A stretch of 64,000 nt of DNA from Gryllotalpicola protaetiae (GTDB lineage: Bacteria > Actinomycetota > Actinomycetes > Actinomycetales > Microbacteriaceae), in assembly GCF_003627055.1 (NCBI RefSeq), contig NZ_CP032624.1, positions 372,001 to 436,000 of the forward strand, given 5' to 3'. Position numbers and translations under genes: made by a program. Every line of letters starts with the position of its first letter. The stretch's first letter is position 1. Shown here one piece after another: positions 17,376 through 24,712 of the stretch. The notes under the pieces are model-generated. The model was given only the letters and a program-made list of their open reading frames with translations, did no database searches and had not been told where the DNA came from.

Positions 17376-18497
17376 ATGGACGTCACCATCATCGTGCCGA
17401 CCTTCAACGAATCGTTGAACGTCGAAGAACTTGTCTCCCGTACCCAAGCGGCCGTCGGGTCGCGTTCGGTCGAGATCGTCTTCGTCGACGACTCGAACGA
17501 CGACACCCCTGCCGTGATCCTCGACGTTGCGGCGCGCTACGCGGTCCCCGTGCGACTGATTCACCGCGACGTGCCGGTCGACGGGCTCGGCGGCGCCGTG
17601 CTCGAAGGCTTCCGCGTGGCGAACGGCCGCTGGGCCGTCGTGATGGACGGCGATCTGCAGCATCCGCCCGAGATGCTGCCCCGGCTGATCGACACCGCAC
17701 TCCGTGGCGAGGCCGACGGCGTGAATCTCGTCGCCGGTTCGCGCTTCGTCGAGGGCGGCTCGGCCGAGGGGCTCTCAGACGGGGTCCGGGTGTTCTTCTC
17801 CCACTTCGGAAATGGCATCGCCAAGCTGCTGTTCCCGCGCAAGCTCGCGAAGTCGACCGACCCGATGTCGGGGTTCTTCGCCGTACGCCTCGACGCGATC
17901 GACCTCGGGTCGCTCAAGCCGCGCGGCTTCAAGATCCTGCTCGAGATCCTGTGCCGCAAGCAGATGAATCTGGTGGAGGTGCCCGCGACCCTGGCGCCGC
18001 GCGGCGGCGGCGAGTCGAAGGCCGACATCAAGCAGGTCGGGCGGCTCACGCGCCAGATCGTCGAGCTGCGCATCGGGCGGATGCCGGGCTTCGCGCTCAT
18101 CGGATTCATCGGCGGCATCGCCAACCTCGCGATCATGTGGGCGCTGCAGCAGGCTGGCTGGACCTACATCGAGGCGGCGATCGCCGCAGCGGTCATCACG
18201 ATCGTCGGCAACTTCATCGCCCAGGAGCACTTCCTGTACCACGACCTGCGCGCCGGGGCGCGGCGGCTGTGGTCGCGCTTCGGGCACTCGGCCGGGTTCA
18301 ATGCGATCGAGTCGGCCGTGCGCACCTTCGTGCTGTGGGCGGCGGTCGAGCTGCTGCACCTGCACAGCCACACGATCCTGACCCAGGCCGCGCTGCTGGT
18401 GATCGGCTTCCTGCTGCGCTACACCTACCACGAGCGCGTGGTCTACCGGCAGCTCGCCGATGTGGACGCGCCCGCACAGGCGAAGACCTCGCTCTAG
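17376..18497 (+). CDS. Glycosyltransferase family 2 (dolichol-phosphate-mannose-synthase-like) with GtrA-like membrane domain
   Basis: 373 residues. The N-terminal GT-A domain has TIIVPTFNES, VFVDDSNDDT and the metal-binding DGD at 91-93 (MDGDLQHPPE), as in polyprenyl-phosphate mannosyl- or glucosyltransferases. From about residue 235 four hydrophobic helices form a GtrA-like domain (GFALIGFIGGIANLAIMWAL and others), so one polypeptide both makes and may move a polyprenyl-linked sugar. Likely role: supplying lipid-linked sugar for cell-wall glycan or protein glycosylation. Its TAG stop interlocks with the stop of the SulP gene in CTAG. Confidence 0.9.
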   Translation: MDVTIIVPTFNESLNVEELVSRTQAAVGSRSVEIVFVDDSNDDTPAVILDVAARYAVPVRLIHRDVPVDGLGGAVLEGFRVANGRWAVVMDGDLQHPPEMLPRLIDTALRGEADGVNLVAGSRFVEGGSAEGLSDGVRVFFSHFGNGIAKLLFPRKLAKSTDPMSGFFAVRLDAIDLGSLKPRGFKILLEILCRKQMNLVEVPATLAPRGGGESKADIKQVGRLTRQIVELRIGRMPGFALIGFIGGIANLAIMWALQQAGWTYIEAAIAAAVITIVGNFIAQEHFLYHDLRAGARRLWSRFGHSAGFNAIESAVRTFVLWAAVELLHLHSHTILTQAALLVIGFLLRYTYHERVVYRQLADVDAPAQAKTSL

Positions 18498-20137
18498 TAG
18501 GCGGTCGTGGCGCGCGCGACGTGGCTGCGCGCATGCTCGACGGCGGGCGGCAGCTCGTCGAAGAGGTGCTTGTGGTGCCGCAGCGCGGCGATCACCCCCA
18601 CGCGCTCGGCGAGCCCGAGATGCTGCGCCTGGATCCCTTTGACCAGCACGGTGATGCCACGGCGCTCGAGCCGCTGCACGAGCTCGGTGAGGAACTGGGC
18701 GCCTGTCGCGTCGAGATAGCGGATCTGCGAGAGCCGGAGGATCACGACGTCCACATCGCTGATGGCGGAGATCTGATCGAGCACCCGCTCGGCCGCGCCG
18801 AAGAACAGCGCGCCGTCGATGCGGAACAGCGCGATGCGCTCGTCGCCGGGGGCGGCACCGCCCGGCAGGGCTTCGCGCTGGGCGCCCGCAGACCGCGCCA
18901 CATTCCGCAGGGCGACGGCGGCGGCGATGACGAGGCCGGCGCCGACGGCGTAGATGAGGTCGACGCTCACGGTGATCACAGCAGTGATCCAGAACACGGC
19001 GGCATCGGAGCGGGACGATCGGATGACGGCGCGCACGGTGCGCGGCGAGACCATGCGGACAGCGGTGACCATCAGCACGCCTCCGAGCGCGGCGAGCGGG
19101 ATGAGGGCGACGACGTGCGACGCCGCCACGACGATCACAAGGAGGACCGCCGCGTGCACGATCGCCGCGACACGCGTCTGCGCGCCGCTGCGCACGTTCA
19201 CGGCGGTGCGCGCGATGGCCCCGGTCGCGGGCATGCCGCCGAAGAAGCCGGCCACGATCGACGCGAGCCCTTGGCCGACGAGCTCGCGGTCGGCGTTGTA
19301 GGGGCCCGTGTCGGAGATCGATGCGGCTACGCGGGCAGAGAGCAGCGACTCGATCGCGGCGAGCGCGGCGACGGTGATCGCGGGCAGGGCGAGGTGCGAG
19401 ATCGTCGCGAGGTCGAATCCCGGCAGCCGCGGGGCCGGCAGCCCAGCGGGAAGCGCCCCGAGCTTCGCGACCGGGAGCCGCAGCAGCACGGTGAGCCCTG
19501 AGACGACGATGATCGCGACGATCGAGCCGGGCACCACGGGAATGACCTTGGGGGCCGCGAGCATCACGAGCGCGGTGGCGACGACGACGGCGAGACTCCA
19601 CAGCACGGTCGGAAGCTGAGCGCGGGCTATCGCCTGCGCAGCCGCGACGGCGGCGTTGCTCGACAGCCCGTGAGCAGAAAGGCCGACGGCTTGCGGCAGC
19701 TGCTGCAGGAAGATCGTCGCCGCGATGCCCAGGGTGAAGCCCTCGATCACCGGCCACGGCAGCAGGCCGACGGCGCGCCCGAGCCGGAGGGCGCCTGCGA
19801 GCGCCACCAGGATTCCCGCGATCACGCATACCGCACCGAGTGCCCCGGTGCCGTACTGCGCGACGATCGGCGCGAGCACCACGACCATCGCCCCGGTCGG
19901 GCCGGAGACCTGCACATTCGACCCGCCGAACACCGCAGCGACGACTCCCGCGATGATCGCGGTCACGAGCCCTGCTTCGGCCCCGGCGCCCGAGCTGACG
20001 CCGAAGCCGAGCGCGAGCGGCAGCGCGACGATGCCGACGGTGAGACCTGAGAGGAGATCTGCGCGCCAGCTGGTGCGCAGCCGCGCGTAGTCGGCCCGGC
20101 CCGGCAGAAGCGACGCGACGCGGTCCGCGGCGCTCAT
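18494..20137 (-). CDS. SulP-family anion transporter with STAS domain
   Basis: 547-residue transporter of the SLC26/SulP family: 10-14 hydrophobic segments from about residue 30 to 420, then a cytoplasmic STAS domain (about 430-545, VVILRLSQIRYLDATGAQ). Family members carry sulfate, bicarbonate or other small anions. It is coupled by an ATGA overlap to an ArsR-type regulator gene upstream, pointing to regulated uptake. The substrate cannot be deduced, but sulfate or bicarbonate are the leading candidates. Confidence 0.92.
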   Translation of the reverse strand: MSAADRVASLLPGRADYARLRTSWRADLLSGLTVGIVALPLALGFGVSSGAGAEAGLVTAIIAGVVAAVFGGSNVQVSGPTGAMVVVLAPIVAQYGTGALGAVCVIAGILVALAGALRLGRAVGLLPWPVIEGFTLGIAATIFLQQLPQAVGLSAHGLSSNAAVAAAQAIARAQLPTVLWSLAVVVATALVMLAAPKVIPVVPGSIVAIIVVSGLTVLLRLPVAKLGALPAGLPAPRLPGFDLATISHLALPAITVAALAAIESLLSARVAASISDTGPYNADRELVGQGLASIVAGFFGGMPATGAIARTAVNVRSGAQTRVAAIVHAAVLLVIVVAASHVVALIPLAALGGVLMVTAVRMVSPRTVRAVIRSSRSDAAVFWITAVITVSVDLIYAVGAGLVIAAAVALRNVARSAGAQREALPGGAAPGDERIALFRIDGALFFGAAERVLDQISAISDVDVVILRLSQIRYLDATGAQFLTELVQRLERRGITVLVKGIQAQHLGLAERVGVIAALRHHKHLFDELPPAVEHARSHVARATTAY

Positions 20138-20502
20138 CGGACCCCGGCGGAGTGCGCGTCGAGGTGCTCGGCGAGTTCGTCGCCACGCGCCTCGAGCAGT
20201 TCGCCCAGGAGAGTGCGCGCCGCCTCGAGCAGGCCCGCGACCGACGCGAACGCGAGCCGGTAGTAGACCTGGCTGCCGCGCCGCTCGCTCTCGACCAGGC
20301 GGTACTTCCGCAGCACGGCGAGGTGCTGCGAGAGGTGGCTCGCCTCGAGACCCGTCTGGGCGAGCAGCTCACCGACCGCCACCTCGCCGGGCGGGCCGTC
20401 TTCCGCCTCGTTCAGCAATTCGAGAACACGGATGCGCAGCGGATGCGCCAGTCCCCTGAACAGATCGGCCTTGACGTCGCTGAGCGACGGGCGGTGCTGC
20501 AT
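20134..20502 (-). CDS. ArsR-family winged-helix regulator
   Basis: 122-residue SmtB/ArsR-type repressor: DLFRGLAHPLRIRVLELL at 14-31, recognition region TGLEASHLSQHLAVLRKYRLV at about 50-70 and the beta wing SERRGSQVYYRL. The single cysteine-free core lacks the classic CxC metal site, so the inducer may not be a metal; redox or anion-status sensors of this type exist. First gene of a two-gene operon with the SulP transporter and probably autoregulated through the AT-rich dyad just upstream. Confidence 0.9.
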   Translation of the reverse strand: MQHRPSLSDVKADLFRGLAHPLRIRVLELLNEAEDGPPGEVAVGELLAQTGLEASHLSQHLAVLRKYRLVESERRGSQVYYRLAFASVAGLLEAARTLLGELLEARGDELAEHLDAHSAGVR

Positions 20503-20531
20503 CTTCGCCTTCGTTCCATTGATTGACGAAT

Positions 20532-20545
20532 TGATGGATTCATCA
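20532..20545. promoter_or_regulatory. Candidate ArsR operator, TGATG-N4-CATCA
   Basis: TGATG (20532-20536) and CATCA (20541-20545) form an inverted repeat in an unusually AT-rich stretch between the ArsR gene and the divergent molybdopterin enzyme gene. Further TGAT/ATCA words flank it. It could control both directions. Confidence 0.55.
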
Positions 20546-20572
20546 TATCAGCGCATCAAAAGACTCCCGACG

Positions 20573-20578
20573 TAGCGT
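20573..20578 (+). promoter_or_regulatory. -10 box TAGCGT of the molybdopterin oxidoreductase gene
   Basis: TAGCGT lies 6 nt before GTG 20585 and 0 nt before the alternative GTG 20579. The leaderless geometry of this genome favours 20585. Confidence 0.55.
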
Positions 20579-20584
20579 GTGAGT

Positions 20585-22114
20585 GTGAGTTCCCGGTCAT
20601 GGTTGCGCCCAGCCGGCGCGGGCGTCGCGGCCGTGCTGCTCGGCCTCGGCGCGGGCACCGTGACCGCCGCGATCGCGGCGCGCGCGTTCAGCCCGTTCGT
20701 GGTCGTCGGCTCGGCGATCATCGACCTGACGCCCGGGCCGATGAAAGAAGCCGTGATCAGGGTCTTCGGGCACGGCGACAAGGCGTTCCTGTTCGTCGTG
20801 CTCGCCGTCGTGGTCGGAGTCGTCGCCGCACTCGCCGGGGTGCTCGAGGCTCGTCGGCCGTGGCTCGGGCGCGTGATCGTGCTCGCAGGCGGCGCGATCG
20901 GCGTCGCCGCGGCGCTGAGCCGGGCCGACGCCACGGCGCTCGCCGCCCTGCCGGCCGTCGTCACCGGCATCGCGGGCGCGTGGGTGCTCGTATTCCTGAT
21001 CAGGCGGATGCCTGCTGCCGTGCCGCCGCGCGCCCAGACCTCTCCCTCCCGCCGAGCCTTCCTGTCGTGGTCGGTGGCGGCCGCCGCGATCGGCGTGGTC
21101 GCCACCATCGGCGGCCAGCTCGCGACGCGCACGGCGAGCGCCGCCGCGAACGCACGGGCCGCCTTCAAACTGCCTCGGCCCGCGGCATCCGCGACGCCCG
21201 TGCCCGCCGCCGCCTCGTTCGACGTGTCGGGCATCACGCCCGTCATCACGCCGCTGGACAAGTTCTACCGGACCGACGTCGAGCTCGTGATCCCCCAGCT
21301 CGACCCCGAGCAGTGGTCGCTGAACGTGCACGGCATGGTGAAGCATCCGTTCACGCTGAGCTGGAAAGAGCTGAACGAGCTGCCGATGGAGGAGCACTAC
21401 GTGACGCTCGCCTGCGTCTCGAACGACGTCGGCGGCCCGCTGATCAGCACGGCGAAGTGGCTCGGGTACCCGGTGCGGCTGCTGCTCGAGCGGGCCGGGG
21501 TCACGGGCGACGCCGACATGGTGTACTCGGAGAGCTTCGACGGCTACACCGCCGCGACACCGCTGTCGGCCATGACCGACCCCGACCGCGCGGCGATTCT
21601 CGCGATCGGAATGGACGACCAACCGCTGCCGTTCGCGCGCGGCTTCCCCGCGCGGCTCGTCGTGCCGGGGCTCTACGGCTACGTGTCGGCGACGAAGTGG
21701 GTCGTCGACCTCAAGGTCACGCGTTTCGCCGACTACCAGGGGTACTGGGTGACGCAGGGCTGGGCCGAGAAGGCGCCCGTGAAGCAGTCGTCGCGCATCG
21801 ACGTGCCGCGCCCCGGCGTGCGACTGGGGGCCGGACAGCAGTGGATCGCGGGCGTCGCGTGGGAGCAGCACGTCGGCATCTCGAAGGTCGAGGTGCAGGT
21901 CGACGACGGCCCGTGGAACGAGGCCGAGTTGGCCGCCGCGGTGAACGTCGACACCTGGGTGCAGTGGCGCTGGTCATGGCACGCGACCCCGGGCGACCAC
22001 CAGCTGCGCGTGCGCGCCACCAACGCCGACGGCGTGCAGCAGACCTCCGGCGTCTCCGACGTACTGCCCGACGGGGCGACCGGATGGCACACGGTCGAGG
22101 TCAGCGTCGCGTGA
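20585..22114 (+). CDS. Membrane-anchored molybdopterin-dependent oxidoreductase (sulfite-oxidase fold)
   Basis: 509 residues. The first 140 form four hydrophobic helices; SRRAFL at 155-160, followed by another hydrophobic stretch, resembles an internal Tat/anchor signal. The rest is a sulfite-oxidase-type Moco domain with the molybdenum-ligand Cys277 (VTLACVSNDVGG) and the RLVVPGLYGYVSATKWV substrate/cofactor region, then a C-terminal Mo-co dimerisation domain from about 400. It would act outside the membrane on sulfite, sulfoxides or other oxyanions; the fused helices may replace a separate membrane partner. Electron acceptor unknown. Confidence 0.9.
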   Translation: MSSRSWLRPAGAGVAAVLLGLGAGTVTAAIAARAFSPFVVVGSAIIDLTPGPMKEAVIRVFGHGDKAFLFVVLAVVVGVVAALAGVLEARRPWLGRVIVLAGGAIGVAAALSRADATALAALPAVVTGIAGAWVLVFLIRRMPAAVPPRAQTSPSRRAFLSWSVAAAAIGVVATIGGQLATRTASAAANARAAFKLPRPAASATPVPAAASFDVSGITPVITPLDKFYRTDVELVIPQLDPEQWSLNVHGMVKHPFTLSWKELNELPMEEHYVTLACVSNDVGGPLISTAKWLGYPVRLLLERAGVTGDADMVYSESFDGYTAATPLSAMTDPDRAAILAIGMDDQPLPFARGFPARLVVPGLYGYVSATKWVVDLKVTRFADYQGYWVTQGWAEKAPVKQSSRIDVPRPGVRLGAGQQWIAGVAWEQHVGISKVEVQVDDGPWNEAELAAAVNVDTWVQWRWSWHATPGDHQLRVRATNADGVQQTSGVSDVLPDGATGWHTVEVSVA

Positions 22115-22139
22115 CGAGCGCCTGCACTCGCGGCAAATA

Positions 22140-22169
22140 GTTAGCAAGCGGCAACTAACGGGGTAGCCT
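22140..22169 (+). promoter_or_regulatory. MFS gene promoter with operator dyad
   Basis: GTTAG (22140-22144) and CTAAC (22155-22159) form a 20-bp dyad ending 4 nt before the -10 TAGCCT (22164-22169), which is 6 nt before GTG 22176. A repressor bound there would cover the -35 region. Confidence 0.55.
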
Positions 22170-22175
22170 GTTCAG

Positions 22176-23588
22176 GTGACCCAGACAGCGCGCGCCGAGG
22201 CATCCGCCGCGCCCTCGCCGGCTCGTGCGGACGATGAGCCGCTGCCTCGCCGCGGCCTGGTGTTCGCGATCGTGTCGATCGGGCTGTTCATGGTGTCGGT
22301 CGACGGCACCGTCGTCGCGACCGCGCTCAGTTCCCTGCAGCGCGAGCTGCACGCAGGTGTGCAGTGGGGCGCGTGGACCATCACGATCTACTCGCTCGGC
22401 CAGGTGCTCGTCATGCCGCTCGCCGGGAAGATCAGCGACATGTATGGCCGCAAGCGGGTGTTCCTCGCCGCCGTGGTGCTGTTCACCGCGACCTCGCTCC
22501 TGTGCGGGCTGGCTCAGAACATCCAGATGCTCGTGGCGCTGCGGGCCGTGCAGGCGCTCGGCGGCGGGTCCATCATGCCCGCCGCGAGCGGCATCGTCTC
22601 CGACCATTTCGGCCGCAACCGCGATCGCGCGCTCGGCATGTTCACGAGCATCTTCCCGATCGGCGGCGTCGTCGGGCCGATCCTTGGCGGCATCTTCGTG
22701 ACCTACTGGTCATGGCGCGGCATCTTCCTCGTCAACGTGCCCATCGGCATCGCGCTCGTGCTGCTCGGTGCGGCCTTCTTCCCGGCGACACAGGGGCACC
22801 GCGGCGGCCGGCTCGACTTCGTCGGCACCCTGACCATGGCCGCCACGATCCTCTCGGCGATGATCGGCATCGCCGTGCTCGGCGACGGGGTGGCCTGGCA
22901 CTCCCCCGGCGTTCTGGTGCCCGAGGCGCTCGCGGTCGTCTTCGGCTGGCTGTTCGTGCGGCACACGCGCCGCGCCCCGGCCCCCTTCATCTCGCTGCAC
23001 CTGCTCGTCGGCCGGGGCTTCGGGGTGATGAACGTCATCAACTTCCTCTACGGCGCCGCGGCGATCGGGTTCGGCGCACTCGTGCCGCTCTACGCCCAGG
23101 AGCGCTTCGGCATCTCCGCGCTCGCGAGCGGCACCCTGCTCACCGCGCGCGCCGTCGGCATGATCTGCATCGCGGGCATCGCCGTCTTCGCACTGCGGCG
23201 CACGGGCTACCGCCTGCCGATGATCGTCGGCTTCCTGCTCGTCTCGGGCGGCCTCGTCATGATGTTCCTGCCGCCGGCCGGCCTGAGCGCGTATGTCTGG
23301 CTGTCGATCTCGGCGGCGATCACGGGCCTCGGAATGGGCCTCGCGGTGCCTGCGGCGAACAACGCGACCCTGCAGTTCGCGAAGGGCCAGATCGCCGGTG
23401 TCTCGGGTCTGCGCGGCATGTTCCGCCAGGCCGGCTCGATCATCGCCGTCTCCGTTGTCACCGCCGTGATCGCGCAGGCGAGCGACCCCGGCATGTCGCT
23501 CGGCGTCTCCTTCCTTGTGCTGGCCGCGACGCTCGTCGCCATCGTCCCCGCCGTGTTCCTCGTGCCGGAGCACCGCGGCTCCTGGTGA
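22176..23588 (+). CDS. MFS transporter, DHA2 (14-helix drug:H+ antiporter) family
   Basis: 470-residue major-facilitator exporter with about 14 hydrophobic segments. Signatures: FMVSVDGTVVATAL in helix 1, GKISDMYGRKRVF (motif A) and GGVVGPILGG (motif C, antiporter type) in helix 5. DHA2 members expel drugs, dyes or metabolites in exchange for protons. A GTG start 6 nt after a TAGCCT box makes the message leaderless; a dyad upstream suggests control by a TetR- or MarR-type repressor not encoded next to it. Substrate unknown. Confidence 0.92.
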   Translation: MTQTARAEASAAPSPARADDEPLPRRGLVFAIVSIGLFMVSVDGTVVATALSSLQRELHAGVQWGAWTITIYSLGQVLVMPLAGKISDMYGRKRVFLAAVVLFTATSLLCGLAQNIQMLVALRAVQALGGGSIMPAASGIVSDHFGRNRDRALGMFTSIFPIGGVVGPILGGIFVTYWSWRGIFLVNVPIGIALVLLGAAFFPATQGHRGGRLDFVGTLTMAATILSAMIGIAVLGDGVAWHSPGVLVPEALAVVFGWLFVRHTRRAPAPFISLHLLVGRGFGVMNVINFLYGAAAIGFGALVPLYAQERFGISALASGTLLTARAVGMICIAGIAVFALRRTGYRLPMIVGFLLVSGGLVMMFLPPAGLSAYVWLSISAAITGLGMGLAVPAANNATLQFAKGQIAGVSGLRGMFRQAGSIIAVSVVTAVIAQASDPGMSLGVSFLVLAATLVAIVPAVFLVPEHRGSW

Positions 23589-23610
23589 CTCGCGCCGGCG
23601 TGGTGAGGCG

Positions 23611-24174
23611 CTAGCCCAGCTCGCGGCGCATCAGCCAGCGCACCGCGCCGCCCGAGTGCGCGCTCGTCGGGGCGACCCGCTCGAAGCCGTGCGCCTCGAA
23701 CAGCGCGGTCGTGCCGACGTAGCCGCTCGTCGAATCGACGCGATCAGCGCGCGGGTCAGCCGGGTACCCCTCGACGAGCTCGGCGCCCGACGCGCGCGCG
23801 TGCTCGACCGCCCCGTCGAGCAGCTCGTGCATGAGCCCGCGCCGCCGGAAGCCCGGACGCACGACGAAGCACACGATCGCCCACGGGTCACGCTCTTCGT
23901 CGAGGTGCGGGATCGTGCGCGAATTGAGCAGCCGCCGATAGGTCGACTTCGGCGCGACCGAGCACCAGCCGGCCGCCTGACCGTCGACGTACGCCAGCAC
24001 GCCGGGCCCCGGCTCGCGTTCGCATTCCGTCTTCATGTGCGCGACACGGCCCGCCATGTCGAGCCGAGCATCGCGGTACGACATGCACACGCACCCGCCT
24101 GCGCCACCCGGCGGCACCATGAACTCGGCGAACCCGGCCCAGTGGCCGGTCGCCGGCAGCACCTCGACGGTCAC
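23611..24174 (-). CDS. GNAT-family N-acetyltransferase
   Basis: 187-residue GNAT. The acetyl-CoA loop is FVVRPGFRRRGLMHELLDG, with the R-R-R-G-L phosphate-binding element, preceded by AIVC on the beta-4 strand. The N-terminal half holds GGCVCMSYRDARLDM, a cysteine-containing variant seen in a GNAT group of actinobacteria. Transferred to small amines or protein N-termini; target unknown. Starts with GTG 5 nt after the VOC gene stop, so both are probably on one transcript. Confidence 0.9.
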   Translation of the reverse strand: MTVEVLPATGHWAGFAEFMVPPGGAGGCVCMSYRDARLDMAGRVAHMKTECEREPGPGVLAYVDGQAAGWCSVAPKSTYRRLLNSRTIPHLDEERDPWAIVCFVVRPGFRRRGLMHELLDGAVEHARASGAELVEGYPADPRADRVDSTSGYVGTTALFEAHGFERVAPTSAHSGGAVRWLMRRELG

Positions 24175-24179
24175 GGTCG

Positions 24180-24542
24180 TCAGCCCCAGCAGATGCAGAA
24201 CGGATGCCCCGACGGGTCGGCGTAGACCTGGAATCCCTCTTCCGCGTCGAGTTCCGGCGCCGCCTTCAGCAACCGCGCGCCGAGCGACTCGGCCAGCGCG
24301 ACCGCCTCACGCGCCTCGTCGACGTAGACGTCGAGGTGCAGCTGCTGCGGCTGCCCGTCTGGCCAGTCGGGCCGAATGTGGTTCGGAGCGAGCTGGAACG
24401 CGACCCGCGGTTCGCCGTCGACCATGACGGTGTGCCAGTCAGGCTCGGCGGCGACCTCGCCACCGAGCAGTCCGGCCCAGAACGCGCTGGACGCGTCAAG
24501 GTCGGCAGTGTCGAACACCGTGAGCTGCTTCAAGATCTTCAT
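24180..24542 (-). CDS. VOC-superfamily (glyoxalase/dioxygenase fold) protein
   Basis: 120-residue vicinal-oxygen-chelate protein: MKILKQLTVFDTADLDASSAFW at the start, then AFQLAPNH, LHLDVYVDEAREAV and the end GFQVYADPSGHPFCICWG, typical of the glyoxalase-like subgroup with metal ligands His and Glu/Asp. Probable small-molecule binding or resistance-like protein. The frame extends upstream but that part lies in the repeat region. Co-transcribed with the GNAT downstream. Confidence 0.9.
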   Translation of the reverse strand: MKILKQLTVFDTADLDASSAFWAGLLGGEVAAEPDWHTVMVDGEPRVAFQLAPNHIRPDWPDGQPQQLHLDVYVDEAREAVALAESLGARLLKAAPELDAEEGFQVYADPSGHPFCICWG

Positions 24543-24623
24543 GACGTCATGCTGACAGTCGCCACCGACATCGGCGAGGGTGATGGCGCGCCCCGCGCCG
24601 GCGGTGGGCCCGACAGGCTCCCG

Positions 24624-24712
24624 CGTAGGAACGGGGCGCAAAGCGCACGCTTGTTCCTACGATTCCGGCGATGACGTAGGAACAATCGCGCGTCATACGC
24701 CTGGTTCCTACG
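24624..24712. repeat. Intergenic palindromic element, copy B (two inverted pairs)
   Basis: CGTAGGAAC (24624-24632) pairs with GTTCCTACG (24653-24661); a second CGTAGGAAC (24675-24683) pairs with GTTCCTACG (24704-24712). Inside lies AAAGCGCACGCTTGTTCCTACG-type core (core CGCACGCTT) and its inverted form CGATTG-like. The last arm overlaps the TAG stop of the permease gene. Same family as copies at 4617 and 7339. Confidence 0.75.

Noticed and set aside
17775-20372. Long - strand frame spanning SulP and ArsR genes
   Set aside because: Out of frame with both real genes; Arg/Ala-rich shadow.
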